Positions 1-15,300 of a DNA stretch of 64,000 nt are shown here, piece by piece. This stretch comes from Oegoconia quadripuncta (taxonomy: Eukaryota; Arthropoda; Insecta; Lepidoptera; Autostichidae), in NCBI GenBank assembly GCA_949316235.1, contig OX438759.1:15344618-15408617 (forward strand). Direction: 5' to 3'. How positions within the stretch are numbered: the stretch's first letter is position 1; every line of letters begins with the position of its first letter. A program made the translations under genes and the position numbers. The notes under the pieces are model-generated. The model did not search any database and was not told the DNA's origin. It saw only the letters and a list, made by a program, of their open reading frames with translations.

Positions 1-314
1 CGCGGCAAGTGCATTGTGAGAAGATCATCACTAATGGGTTGGTTTTATGGAATAATATCATTAACAAGTGCTTGCTATACTAAAGATTTTGAGTCGAGAT
101 TGAAAATAGGTGTTCACGCCAGCACAGAGGATTCACTTGATGTTATAACATTTTTGAAATTGACACAGACCAATAAATTGATAACATCCTCAGATATCCA
201 TCCATGGTGGCTGATAAAGAATGCTTTGACTTGCTGGGACCGAAGCCCGAACTTTATCAGGAGTGCAATAAGGATGCAATCTGTCCAAAATGGTTCACTG
301 GACCATGGAAAAAT
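1..314 (+). CDS. Ppn: Papilin exons a-b: end of a TSP1 repeat and start of the next
   Basis: Exon 1-15 (partial, donor GTGAGA at 16) and exon 194-314 (acceptor CAG at 191-193, donor GTAAGT at 315). Joined they read [15 protein letters not shown] and continue to the [11 protein letters not shown] motif, which closes one thrombospondin type 1 repeat and opens the next with its Trp-rich strand. The final codon is complete (phase 0). The tiny 15-nt piece is inferred from the phase fit and is less certain than 194-314. Confidence 0.75.
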
Positions 315-3300
315 GTAAGTAACTCTTTGTCGGACACTAGTCAACTTAGAGTTCCGTAGCAAACTTATGCTCTAAGTTGCATACTTTAACTTTGTAGCTT
401 TGAATCACGAACCGTAAATTCAATTTTGTTGATTGGTAACTAAAATTATGGACAGCTAAAAAATTTATTAACAAATGTCATAAAAATGTTGTTGTTAGTG
501 TTGAAACTAGGAATCTTGATATTTTTTTCTAATTTTTGAAACACACCGATGAAAACTTTAAGATGAAAGAAGAATTTCATAATCGAGATTGAAAAGTTTC
601 CTAGGAAAGTTAACTTTATCACTGTTATAGTAGGAGATAATTAAATTTAATTATAACGTCACGTATCAGTCACCTTAATTATAATTTACTTCATAATTTT
701 ACTAATTCTAATTACAGTGTGTACTGTGTTCATAAATGAGGAAGTGTCTCATACCCCCCTGTTTATTACATTAAATTTGGTGGAAAGACCAGACGAAGTG
801 ACATGTAGATTGACAAATGTTCATTACGAAATTTTGCTACGAAACTCTAACTTACAATCCATCACCTATCACTCTCCATGTGTAGTGCGACAAACTTTGC
901 GGAGACGGCAAGCAAACTCGCCAGGTAGTGTGCTACCAGAAGACCGATGGACGTATAGAGGTGCTGGCAGATAGCGAGTGTGCAGACGACAAGCCAGAGG
1001 CGGAGCAGGCCTGCATACTCCATCCGTGTGATGGTGTTGATTGGGTGATCTCCGATTGGAATGGGGTAAGACTATTACGGTATCCCACCTTCGGCTATCC
1101 CATCATCAACGGTCTCTGGTGCTGTCCGTGGTATATTAAATTAGGGAGTCGAGATTCAGTTGGCTTTCCTCCATAGGATTCCCCTTTTGGATGTAACGCA
1201 TCAAATTGGCTACACTCCCATTTATTGAAGGGAAGTGGGACTTTCTTTCTTACATACTGTTACACACTAAAATTATTTCTTTGCATTAAATACAGCGTTT
1301 AAGTTTTGCTAAACGCTCGCAAGGATAGGTCTTAACAACTATAATAATCCTTTTGTGTTACTTCAGTGCGACAGTTGCCTGTCAACCGTGCGATCTCGCA
1401 CAGCAGAGTGCGCGACCAAGGACCGCGTGGTTGTGAACTCAACCTTCTGCTCCTACCATCCCACCCCGGTTCTGGAGGAGCCTTGCGACAAGGGCAAGCT
1501 GCCGGCCTGTGAGGTGCAGTGGTATGCCACACAGTGGAGCAATGTGAGTATAACGATTCAAGGAATCCTCCTAACTGCGGTGCTAATGATGCAGTGAAAT
1601 GTTACACGGTACTATTCATGTCATGCAAAGTTAAGAACTCTGCTCCGTTCCTTCGGAACGTCAACTGCTTTAGCGAAAATAGCAAAGAATTAGAACTAAG
1701 ACCCCGCAGTAATCGATTCTTCCGAAAGAAAGCCAGGAAATTAAAGTGATCTTACTAGATTTCTATTATTTATTAAGAGACGCTGCATAGCAAGTATGTT
1801 CTTCATCTTAGCTCCTATTTTAAAATTAGGATTTTTTATTGCTATCGTTATTTTCAACTTAATATGGTAAAAAACAGAAAATCCTCACTCTAATAAGAAA
1901 TAATGGCTTTCACATGCCAGTGTTCAGTTCTATGCGGGAAAGGAATCCAGTCCCGCCGTGTGTTCTGCGGCCTGTTCGACGGCTCATCCGTGCTGAAGGT
2001 GGACGATGACCGCTGCGGCAATGAAACTAAGTACAACGAAACGAAACCCTGCGAGGTGCCGCCGGAGAAATGCCCCGCTAAGTGGTTCGCGGGGCCCTGG
2101 TCTGAGGTAAGAATTCGATTAAATTAAGAATTTATAAGATCTTTTAACATGAAAGATACCTGTGACCTAGAAAATATTAGTATTGACATTTAGACTTCAC
2201 TTAAAAGAGTTTACTGTACTTTCAAGGCTACCTTACACCTATTTATTATCTAGTACCACTTTGCTTGCTATATTTACATGGCTTACCTATCCACAAAAAA
2301 GATGAAACATCTTTTAATCCAACGAATCCAAAATTACTGAGTTTTTGTTGTATAAACAACGAGTTAGCGCTTGGCATCAATCCCTGATGTTACAGGACGA
2401 TGAGGCCGCAGATCTCACCTGGAATGAGATGAGATCTGATGATATAATAAAAATAACAATAAATATTTCTAACCCTAGTAAACTAGTCCGAAGCTTGGTA
2501 AAACCTATGGACATTCGTAATCATCACACAAACATTTACCCCCAACGGAATTCGTTTCCACGAGTGTTGCTATCGAAAGCAGCGTCACTCGCTACCCACT
2601 AGCCAATCGGCTATTCGTTAACTTACGGTTTGTGAAGTTACTAATTAATATCAACGTAACGTTGGCAGTGTACAAAAGAATGCGGCGGCGGCGAGCAGTA
2701 TCGAAAGGTGATGTGTCTGAGCGGCGGCAAGGACGCGGACGACTGTGATGGCAGCACTGTCCTGGATTCCACGCAAGGCTGCAACACGGGCCCTTGCAAT
2801 CAAGGTAAAAATGTAGTTAACATTGAATTGAATTAGAACATCTGTTAATACTGTTAATAATCAGCAAATTTTCTCGCTACCTTTCGTATAGACCGAGTAT
2901 TGAAATAAAAATATTCAGCATAGCCACCACCAAACAGCATTATAATAGTCCGCCCAGTTTTTGAAAACCTAATATTTATTCTGCTGCCTATAATAATTGT
3001 TGAAGAAGCGACAAGAAACTCCGCAACAACACATCTTTTCAATTAGTTCCCATCTTTACAATAATATTACATTTTATATTACATATTACAAAACAATAGC
3101 AATTGACATAACGACCAGCTAACACCAGACCTCCTTATCGCCTAAATAATCATCTATCTGTAATAACCCTTCTTACACAGAATTTCTTTAATGTGGCGTT
3201 TAAATTTCTGCTCTGTTAAACTCAATACATGTTCTGGTATTTTATTGTAAAAGCGTATGCTGTGTCCCACAAAAGATGTGCTAACCTTGCTAAGTCTAAA

Positions 3301-6300
3301 TTGTGGAATTTCAATTTTATTTTTGTTTCTAGTATTCAAATTATGATTATCAGAATGTTTGCGAAATAGGCATATATTTTTGCGTACATACTTGTACTGT
3401 CATATATATATTGGGATGCAACAGTTAAAATACTTATTACTTTAAACAGATCTCTTAGAGAATCACGGCAGCGTAAATTATATATTGCTCTGATTGCTCT
3501 TTTTTGTAGAACAAATATTGTTTGAATATCTGCACCTCTACCCCACAGTAGTATACCATAAGACATAATGCTATGAAAGTAGCTAAAATAAACAAGCCTG
3601 AGCTGTTTTAATGTCAGTAAGTTGTCTAATTTTATGAACAGCATAAGCAGCTGAATTGAGCCTGCTCGCAAGTGTCTCAATATGCGACCCCTACTGTAGT
3701 GTGGAGTCCAAAGTGATGCCAAGAAAAACAGTGTTCTCAACAAATTCCAATGGTTCACTATTCAACTTTAGGTTGTTTTCCCCCTGCCTTACATTAGGTA
3801 AGGAAAACTTAATACATTTGGTTTTCTTAGCATTTAGGACTAAATTATTCACAGTAAACCAGTTTGAAACCTGTGAAAGAGTATCGTTTACATCGTCAAT
3901 ATCATTCGACCATCTCTTTATTTTGAATATAAATGAAGTGTCATCAGCAAACAATACAATATCAACGAACTAAATGAGGCAAGTCATTAATATAGACTAA
4001 AAACATAAAAGGACCTAGAATTGATCCTTGAGGCACTCCCATTACACAAAAGATCCTGAAGATTTTTCCAGATTTACTTGAACTTTTTGAATTCTATTTT
4101 CTAAATAAGAAGTTAATAAGTCGAGGGCTCTGATGCAATAACAATCACCTTGTTTGGGTTCGCGTGTTTTTACGCTTCTGATGGAAAGTAATGATGGATC
4201 GAGGATTAAGGGCTCTATCACAGTAGAAATCAATTGGGCTGAAAATCCTAAGATTATGGGATTCAGGAAAGCAATGCCGGAAGGGGACTCCATGCTTTGC
4301 CAGTACGTATTATGCATGAAGAACCAAAAATCTTAGTACAATTGTTCCGTATGCTGATGACGTATGGTTGGAGGATAAAATGGCGAAGGTGGAATAATAT
4401 CGCATACTCGCCGAAATGTATACGGTCAGGTTATGAACATTGATTTGACTGTTTTCTTATTGTAGATGATCTCATGCCAGTGGACTCAAAATCTACTCCG
4501 ATAATGGACGAAGATTACGACTATGAGGAATGCGAAGATGAAGACTATCAGGAGGTTGGAGCAGCTGAGGACTTTACTGGATCGACGGTATGACAATAAC
4601 TGCAACTATTACTTGACTATAAATGCCTTTTGACTGCATTTTCACCAAAATTTTATGTTGTTGCCTTTCTTGCAGTTAGACGACATGATGTTTAGCGATA
4701 TGTCTACAACAGGTATGGGATTCGAATTAGTTTTTCACAAAATGTTATATACAAATGTGTATATCCATTAGAATTTATCTTAAATTAACTTATTGCTTGC
4801 AGATGAAGGTTCGGGCGAATCGACTATGTTTACGGACCTTGAATCTGAATTCACTGACACCACTGACACTGGATCTGGATCAGGTGATAGATTATACAAG
4901 AGCAACAGTGTATTTGTAATTAAATATAGGTAATGTTAGAGCTGGAGTATAATAAAATCCATGTTGACGAAATGTTTATTATGTTACTTTCAGAACCTAC
5001 TTCAGTAACAGAGTCTCTAATAACTGAAGCTTCAGGCACTGGATCAACAGACGAAACAACTGAAACAGGTTCAACGGAGACTGAAGAAACGGGTTCAACA
5101 GAATCAACCCTATCTACCGAATCTTCTGGCACCAGCGAATCCTCTGGCACCAGCGAATCCTCTGGCACCAGCGAATCTTCTGGCACCACCGAATCCACAG
5201 GCACCAGTGAATCCGGAGGTACTACAGAATCATCTGGTACTTCAGAATCTGGTGCAACTGAAGACACTTCAGAAACATCAGATTCCACTGGTACAACTGA
5301 ATCTTCTGGAACTTCCGAATCATCTGGCACTTCAGAATTAGACACAACGGGATCAACAGAATCATCTGTAACAACAGACTCCAGTACAACAGATCTCTCC
5401 AGCACATCAGAATCAACAGACACGACGGAATCAAGTGAGACAACAGGATCATCCGAAACGACTGAAGTCAGCAGCACGTCCGAATCGAGTACAACGGATT
5501 CTAGCGATACGACTGAGACTGGCTCAACCACAGAATCTGGCTCAACTGACACAGGCAGTACTGAAACAGGTATAATGTAAAACAAATTTGGAATTTAATT
5601 AACTAATTTTCCTCTGAATCGGAACTAGAGTGTGACTAGAGATTGATCGAATTATACATTCTATGTAATTGTGATTTCGCCCCAGTATTATTTTGTCTGA
5701 TTTAATTTAATTTCGTAGGATCGACCGATGTAAGCATAACAGAGGATAGTACTCAATCCAGTACAGAGACTGGCAGTACTGAAACCTCTGTGTCAGGCTC
5801 CACCGACGAGACCACCGAATCTAGTTCTACTGATTCATCTGGTACCGAAGGTAAACAATTTAAACTCCAGTTTTCTCACCTTTGTGGCAATGAAATATAC
5901 ACACCACCACCACATATGCCACCAATTTACCTTGAAATATTTTCAGGCTCAACAACAGAAAGTGGAACAGGATCAACAGAATCTACTGAAACCACTGAGT
6001 CTGGTGGCACAACCGAATCTGGTGCTACAACAGAGTCCGGTGCTACGTCTGAATCTGAAAGCACAACGGAGTCTGGTAGCACTGAATCTGGGAGCACAGA
6101 TACTACCGAGACTGGTACCGATGAAACGACGGAGTCCGGCCTAACTACTGGAAGTACAGATGGTAAAAATCATAGATACTGTAAAGTTTGACTTTTATTA
6201 GCTTTGTTCCTAATTAATATTTCGCTTTTACAGAGACAGAAAGTACGATTGAAGGCTCATCAACGACAGAATTTTCTACAAGCGAAGAATCTACTGAATC

Positions 6301-9300
6301 AGAGGAAACTTCAAGTTAGTTATTGTGTTATACACTACCTTTGATTAAAATAAGTAAATCTTACCTAATTTGTATCTGCGAAGACATTTAACGTAATATT
6401 TGCATTGATATTACAGCGCCATGGACTTGGTCGAGCACAGTGGAACTCTTCACTACAAAGAGGTCACGCTGCAAGCCTAAGAAGAAATCCAAGTGTGTCA
6501 AAAGCAAATTTGGTTGCTGTCCAGACAAACGAACGCCAGCTGCTGGGCCCTTCGATGAAGGTATTTCTTTCAGCGTGGACTATTGAAATCACTATTGACA
6601 ACCTTTCCTGAAAACAATTTAACAATATAATAAATACCTACCGATAAGCGTACTTTATAACAATGTGACATTAAAATTTTTAAGTTTTTTATTAGAATAC
6701 TTGTTACTTAAAACAATGTCCTTCTGGAGTCCTAGTCTGTGAATTAATTGATCAGATTCTCAAACCAACACACATGGATCTCATAGAGGTGCTTAAATTT
6801 CCGCTCTGCCCATGTGGCGTCAGTTTATCGTCCCGAGGGGTTTATTTGAAATTTCGGAATCAAATGTACCACATTAACTGTGTACCAAATTTCATTCAAG
6901 TCCGTTCAAGCGCTCCGTCCGTTCAAGAAGCGTCCGTTCAAACAAGAATATTAACAAAATAGTTAACATTTTCGATATTTGCGTTAATAGGATAGTTGGA
7001 TTACACAGAGGAGTTTACAGGAACGACAATAAGATCATTCATGTCTTTCTGCAGGATGCCCTAATCCGAAGACGTGTAAGGAATCCAAATTTGGCTGCTG
7101 CCCCGACGGCGTGTCGCCGGCCACTGGGGCGAAGGACGAAGGCTGCCCGACCACGCCGTGCAGTGAGACGCTATTTGGCTGCTGCAAGTCCGATAAGAAA
7201 ACCGCGGCAGGTGGAAACGACCAGGAAGGATGTCCACCACCACCGCCTCCTTGCAAGTCCTCCAAGTTAGTAGTAGTCCGATTTAATAAACACAAGCAAC
7301 TGGTTGCTGTTGTTTTATTACTAATTGTAAATCAACCTTAGGTGTAATAATGAAGAAATTCTGTAAACTTGCTCGATTTGCAGATATGGTTGCTGCAAAG
7401 ACGAAAAAACTGAAGCCAAAGGTCCTAAGAAGAAGGGATGTCCTGAAACAGGTATCCTTGTTTCCGCTTAATTCCATCTTACTTTTACCAGTAGGAGTAT
7501 TGTAGATATGAACTTACTCGTATCATCCATCTAGATGTACAATATTGACCTAACTTTCTTAAAAATTTAAGAAATTTTTGTTTGCTTAAAGAACCTAAGA
7601 AGACAAAGAAAGGATGTGCCGATTCTAAATTTGGATGCTGCCACGACAAGAAGACACAAGCCACCGGACCGAATGAGGAAGGCTGTCCATGTAACGCTAG
7701 TCAATTTGGCTGTTGCCCTGATGGTGCTACACCAGGCATGTGAACTTTATGAATATTGCTGCAAATACTGCAGATATCTCCCAGTTACGTAATCCAGATC
7801 CCATTAAGCTTATGTATTAAGGTTACTTGGTGATTTTTGAAACATATGAACACAAGCCAAGTCCGCTCTTGTCGACTTCAAATTTAATAAGTAAAATGCC
7901 ATACATTAAAATAGTCTGATAGCTATTTAATTTTTCGCTTCATACAGCTCACGGCGAGAACATGGAAGGCTGTGTGATGTCATGCAACAATTCAGCGCAC
8001 GGCTGCTGTCCCGATGGAGAGACACCGGCACACGGAACCGAATACGAGGGTTGCTGCCTACAGTACGCGTTCGGTTGCTGCCCCGACAACTACAAGCCAG
8101 CCGAGGGACCGCATCTGGAGGGTAATGAATTGTACACTTTTGTAAACCATCTAAAAAATTATAATAGGAAAATAAGAATCTCAGACCGCACCTCCACAGT
8201 CCTCTCACTGCATGTCTTGTAAACCAGGATCAATAAAGTTACTCTGCACGGCGCCTACTATAGGTAGACGATACCGCACATGACTCTATTGCTACCTTGG
8301 ATATTAGGTAAAGGAAAATGTGAAAGAACTAGGAATATTACATTTCCCACTTGCTTCCAGTGAACCTAGGCCTCCTGATCTATTGTTAGTAATTTAAATA
8401 TCAAAATGTTGAAGTATAGAATTGCCAATTGAAGTCTATTAGATTGGAAATAATATTAGGAAATTGTCAATTCGTTTGTTCAAATGCTTATCACCATTTT
8501 TTACCTGAAATATTCATCCATTTAACTAACAAGCGTAAAGTCGAGACTCCCATACAAATTTTATATGGTAAAATATAAATGGCTCGGCAAATACGAAGAG
8601 TACTACAACCCACCTTACTATTTCGAAGATTGAACGGCAGTCTTTTCTGATCACAGGTTGTGGTTGCCAGTTCGCACGCTTCGGTTGTTGCCCCGATAAC
8701 GCCACTATTGCTCGGGGACCTAGCAACGAAGGATGCGGTTGTCAATATAGCCAGCATGGATGCTGTCTTGACAGGTTAGTTCACGTTACATATTTGAGCT
8801 CTTTACAGTCGAAACCTTAGGCCAGGAATGTGGAATGTGGAAAGGAGGGTGTGGAAGAGCCATGATTTCTTTAAAATGATGTCGTAGCGCATAATATAAA
8901 TGAGACCTTGAATGACAAAAGAATTGGCAGCGATCTCGGATAGCAAATTAGCCTTGTCATTAACCTAACAACGCAGGAACAAAACATGCATTTTCATCTA
9001 GATTTTACGTGTTCCTAGGACCACTTCTTTATAATAGATTAAATGCAAAAATTGCCATGTACCACCTTACCTACAGTCATAATAAGAAATTACTACAAGA
9101 TTTTCTTCAAAATTTGACCTACGAGGATACAGAGAAGTTATTGACTGTCTTGAAGTAATCTTTAAGCATAGATTTATTCTGTATATCTACTTTATTTATA
9201 GATTTTTAGCTTATATCTATATGATTATATTATATTATTTTTAGTCATAGAAGCCCTAGCTTCGCCTGAAACACAGGATTTTCTTAGTTCAGGCACTAGT

Positions 9301-12300
9301 GTTACAGTTGAAATTAAGCATTATTATGTAGATTTTATGTTTTAATGTACCATAAGAATTAATAAATATATATTTGATTTGATTTGATTTGATTTGATTC
9401 AACGGACATTCTTTTGGGCACCCTCCCCCTTTGATACATCGAACACGCGCTCTACCTTTCATAGCATAGAGGAATAACACTGTTTCATAGTTATGGAGAG
9501 TAAAGGGCGTGTTCCTTGTTTCCGCGTTCTTATTTATTTTAACGTTTTTGTTATTTAATTTAAAGATTGCGAATATAAAGACCTCATAATGCCTATCTCT
9601 ACATTTCTTTTATTCTCTAAATTTACCAGGCACACAGAAGCAACCGGCCCCGATTACGAAGGCTGCGACTGCCATACGTATCAGTTCGGTTGCTGCCCCG
9701 ACGGCGTCACAATCGCTAAAGGGCCCAGTTTACAGGGCTGCCATTGCCAGCAGTCCAAGTATGGTTGCTGTGACGACGGGCAGACCGCCGCTAGCGGACC
9801 TAACATGGCCGGCTGCGACTGCTCTGCTAGTAAATACGGATGCTGCCCTGATGGACAGACTGATGCGAAGGGAGACAAGTTCCTTGGTTGCACTGATGTG
9901 CCTGAAAATAGACAAGGTATTGCAATTATTCGTTCTGAATCCTCTAATATTCCTAAGATATGCATGCCTAAGTAAAGGAAAATTTAAAAACAGTGAGAAT
10001 AAACATACATTTTTGTCACAAGAAATCGTCATATCGTTTATCAACCATAACAGTGGAATTACGTATGAGTAGCATACAGAGGTAACTTATAGATAGGTGG
10101 AATCCTTTCTTGCATCAGGCTGCCTTGTAGTAAAAGCCACTTTAAATTCTATAGACATCTGTATTTTGATGTAGGCTGGTGACGCTTTTCTATTCTATCA
10201 TGTAAAATACGAGTATTAACAATTCTTGACATTTTGCACTTTATATTGCAGCTGGATGTAGCCTGACCATCGACCGAGGCCCGTGCCGTAACTACTCTGT
10301 CTACTGGTACTACGATATGGAATACGGCGGCTGTTCACGCTTCTGGTATGGCGGGTGTGAAGGGAACAGCAATAGGTTCACCAGCAAAGAGGAGTGCGAG
10401 GACATCTGCGTGCAGCCACCGCCTAAAGGTAATATCTGCAACTTCCAGAATTAGAAAGGTGAATAAAAACTCTATTCTATGATTTCTACTGACTAGGGGA
10501 GGCTTTACACATTTAGCCGTCAGAAGAACGACACTCAATATGTTAAAGAAAAAGTAGAAATCTGAGACCTAATTCGTTTTGAGTTCACAACTCTTGTTTT
10601 TGTAATCTGTACCTAAGTACCATGACGGTGTGGTTCCCGATAAAAGTAGAATAAGACCAACCCATCGCTTCCCGTGAGTGTTGTAAACTAAACTAAATGA
10701 CGACGAATAATGATGAGTAGACTAGCATATACAGCGCTATTGGTGCAGGGCTCCCTAAATCTGCGATCGCCAACCCGCCTGCCCAGTAAAGCGATCAGGG
10801 CAAGTCCTCCCATGGAAAGCGATGCAAGTCACGCCATGGAATAGGTTTATGTTCAGCCATGGACTTTTGCAGCCTGTTGATATGAACTAAGCTCTAGAAC
10901 GTACCTCTCTATCACATACCCTTTTAAACCTTATAATTCCTACATGTTCCAACGTTACGGATGACTTCCAATGTTTATTCTCTTTTGTCAGATGCTTGCA
11001 AGTTACCAAAGGTGAAAGGCGCGTGTCTCGGTTACCACCTGCACTGGTACTACGACGCGGACCGGGAGCAGTGCGGGCAGTTCGTCTTCGGCGGCTGCCT
11101 CGGCAACGCTAACAACTTCGAGACCAGAGAGCTGTGCCAGGAGAGATGCGAACCGGCTAAAAGTGATGGTAGTTTCCAACGTCTTTGTTTTACTTTAATA
11201 TAAAGCAAATGAGCAAACAGCTCATCCTGAATAAAGACTGATCACTACCGCCCACGGTTCAACCTCATTCCTCCAAATCTTTGGTCGATACTTTTGACCT
11301 TGAATATATTCTGAGACACAAATTTTATTAACTCTCTTATCCTTCTCACTGAAAGAATAATCTTTGCGACATTCCGGTAAAGAGTTCAAAGGGTGAACGT
11401 TAATTATTGCAATAGTTTACAGATGTGGTATGTATTGGCAGCTGTCCTTTATTAAATGTCGTTTTGAACATAAATCTTGCTCTATACGACCTAATACCGG
11501 CGTCAATAAAATCAAATTATGTCAGTTTTGGTGCAATGATCTTGTTGTATCTTGCTAAGGTACTGCAGCTGCCACAGGCTCCAGGCATGACATCAAGGGG
11601 TAGTTACTTAGTCCTCTGGTTTGAGACTAAAATTATAGATGACATTTACTCAGCCGTTTCTTTTATTCATCACCTTGCAATCAGTAGACTTTTCTTCACT
11701 ATGATCATCCTCCACCAGATCAATGCAAGCTACCGATCGAGCGCGGCTCGTGTGCTGGCAACTACGTCCGCTGGGGCTACAGTGCGGATTCGCGGCGCTG
11801 TGAGCAGTTCGTGTGGGGCGGCTGTGAGGGCAACACCAACCGGTTCGGCTCCGAGGCCGCATGCGTCATGCGCTGTAACCCACCCGGCCGACAACAATGT
11901 GAGTATAACATTGCTTTTAATGGCGGATCCTGCCGGGAGGTAATCAAGAGCTACCAGACTTTCCGCTAGCCAGAAAACTTTTTAGAAATAAGGCTTTGAG
12001 TCTTAGTTGGGCATCAGCACAGGGATCCGCCACTATTGCATTTGTGTATTGAGTGAATTTGATTCTTTCAAGAAGTTTTAATTCAGTTTGAAGTATTTAT
12101 ATTTTTGGAATGTATTTAACATTTTACCGATAAAATTAACACTCTATTCTCATTCTTTTCTTCCTTATCATACCTGTATATTTAGTTTTTGCACGGTGTT
12201 GGTTTGACACGTAGTTTAGACATCTAATATTAAAGTAGTTTTAACTTTTCCTTATTCTGCCTTTTTCCATTGACGGCGTCTTTGAAACGCCCCGCATCAA

Positions 12301-15300
12301 TGTAAAATGGCACCATCTAACTAACTGCCTGAACACAGCCGAATGCTCTGAGCTTCAAGAAGCCGGCAACTGCACAGAGAAGCTAGCGACCTGGGCATTC
12401 AGCCAGACTGAGAACAGATGTGTACCGTTCTACTACACCGGCTGTGGCGGCAACGAGAACAGGTTCGATTCCGAGCAGAGTTGTGAGGATTCATGCCCTA
12501 GCTCTTATGGTGAGTACCGACAGATGGTTCTGCATGACATCGTTCGTCATGTGGTCCTGTTCGTGGTGTTTTGAGACTGTTTAATTAGAAATTGAGATTA
12601 GCGAGTTAGACCTTTCAGTTTCGGTAAGTTAAATTCTTTGGTTAATCTACGTATTGTATCAATAGATCCTCCCTAAACTCATTGGTTAAGATCAGATAGT
12701 AAAGCTTTGTATCAACCATTTTTGTTTGGTATATTAGTGGGTAGATGTGGCCTGAGATTGATTAATCGATGTTGTATGGTTTTGTTTGGTGCATTATTGT
12801 ATTATAACTACTGCATGGGAATGACTGCCTCAGTATTACGTTTGATACAGTTCTTACAATTGATTTCAAACCACTGTTTATTCCACAGTACAAGATCTAT
12901 GCACGCTGCCCGCCGAGACTGGCGAATGTGCTGACTACAGGGAGAAATGGTACTTCGACACTGCTATCAAAAGGTGAGTATAAAGATTTAAAGCTCGTGG
13001 ATTTTGGACGTTTCCTAAATGTTGATATTCCTGTTCTAAATAACCTTATAGCAGCCTTGTATCGTCGTTCTTATTTGATCCAAAATGCTCTAACAGATGT
13101 CGCCAGTTCTACTACGGCGGGTGCGGAGGCAACGCCAACAACTTCGCCTCGGAACAGGAGTGCATGGGCAAGTGCAAGGAGCAGCAGGTCACCACCACAT
13201 TGCGACCACAAGAGCCGGAGCCCTTCAAACAAGGTAACCTAAGTTTGATTGACAGATTGACTTTGAGGTGAATGAAGATGAGAAACAGTCCTATTACGTC
13301 GGGAATGAGTGGCCCTACTATCAGCTGTACTGCAGTTCTAAAAATAATCATAATAATTAAACACCTCCAAACTGACAATTGCCCATGTTCGGATGGCTTG
13401 ATATTTATGATGATGATGAAATTGACATTTGCATTAATTGTAACTGCATACAATTAAATCTAACGTCCAAATACTCAAACGCTTCTTAACTTTAAGAGCC
13501 CCTTATTATGCTGCGACTATCATATCGTTGATAATCAAAGCATTAAGAAATAAGCGTTTGAGTATTCGGACCAATTCAAATAGTTTCTCAAATAAAGATT
13601 TATAAGTGTTACGTTTTGCCATTTTTGGTACGGAACACCTAAAAATGAAGAAGTCATTTAGTGCAACAATTTAAAAGATACCTTAAAATATTTTTTTTTT
13701 TATGCACAACGGGTTTGTACTTGTCCTCAATCACACCTGATGTTAAGTGAAGATGAGGTCGAAGGTGAAAGCGTACTGACCGGAAATCCCAACACATTTG
13801 GGGGATTGGCTATCTTATCTCTGACAACCGAAATACAACAATGCTATTAATATTGCTGCTTGGCGGAAGATTTAGATAAGATGGTGGTAGCTAGCCAGGC
13901 GGACATTTAAAATGCCCTACCACCAACCAACCAACATGTACCCCGCTGGGGATCGAACCCGCGACCTCCGAATCGTAAACCCAATGTTGTTTACATTGAG
14001 CCACGGAAACGGTGTAATTGTCAATAATTACACCTGTCGAGTGTACCAGATACTTATTATGCGTAATGTTTTCTGTCAGTGAACCTTCCATTTATTTCTT
14101 CTAGTTTCGATTCCGATGTAAAACAAAACAACAGTTTGATAAAAAGGTGTATATCGCCAGAGTTCTGCTTCATGGAGAAGGAATCGGGCCCGTGCAGCAA
14201 CGTCGAGACGCGCTGGGCGTACGACGCTGCCCTCGGGGCCTGCTCGCCCTTCCAGTACGGCGGCTGCGGTGGTAACCGGAACAACTTCCCCAGCCAGGAG
14301 TTCTGCCAGTACTACTGCACTTCCATACAAGGTGACTGGAGATATACATCACAAAAATGTTTAGACATAAGCCTTCCAAAACACGAATTGCATCGCACGG
14401 GGTAAGCTCAAGGAGGTGGTCTCTCTTTTGGAGGTCTAAAAAGACGTTCCCGTCCGTCAATGGATGAATTATGAACTGGGATACTTTAAGCTCACAATTT
14501 CGACAGCTACGGAAAAATACTGGTTCTATTATTTTTCTATACCGAATAAATTGGAGATACTTACTTGGAACTAGACATTCATAACAAAGAGGACTTTCAG
14601 AACAGATTTTCATTTACTAGACTTGACAGTGACAGACCCAATAAAGGCTTAGTTTTTGAACACTAATCAAAATTAGACAAATGTCTAATTAAGTTATCCT
14701 GATATGGTTCGCGATCCCAGACTGCTACCCCGAACCGTAGTGTTGCTTGTCCATTGAAGCTTATAGAAATTATGAGTATGAGTTAATATGTTTTGTTCTT
14801 CAACACAATGAACTTCTGTAGTAAACAGGGTTTCATGCTCAAGTTGCTGCTTCAAGTATAGCCGTAAATATTGTCGCATTTAAAATACTCACACCTACTT
14901 AAACTTCATTATTGGCAGCAAATAGACCTTTCGAATTTTAAACATAGAAGGCATGTATGTCTTTGGCAGTAGGTATTATTGAATGATAATCAAGTTCATT
15001 TAATAAAGGCCCATATCACCGGCCACCTGTAACACGTCGGTCGCTTTGCAGACATTTGCCAACTGCCGATGCGCGCAGGCCCGTGCGACGGCTCGCTGAT
15101 GCAGTGGTTCTACGACCGCTCCAGTGACAGTTGTAGCCAGTTCACTTATGGCGGCTGTGATGGCAACCAGAACCGGTATGTATTGCTATTAGAAAGAACG
15201 AAAAATTTATTGAAACCCATCTCATGATCGGGTATTACACAGTCGAGACACATTCAAAAAGAATACATTGTGTGTGCCATCTAATTGTCGGTGTCGCAAG

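Noticed and set aside
711..740. Acceptor-like TTACAG at 711-716 followed by TGT codons, possible papilin exon
   Set aside because: The phase-0 frame hits TAA after five codons. The next acceptor (885) gives a perfect TSP1 repeat.
4920..5585. 221-codon reverse-strand frame rich in Val/Ser/Asp
   Set aside because: It is the antisense of the papilin Ser/Thr/Glu-rich exon. Low-complexity composition keeps the opposite strand open, and the sense strand has matching splice phases.
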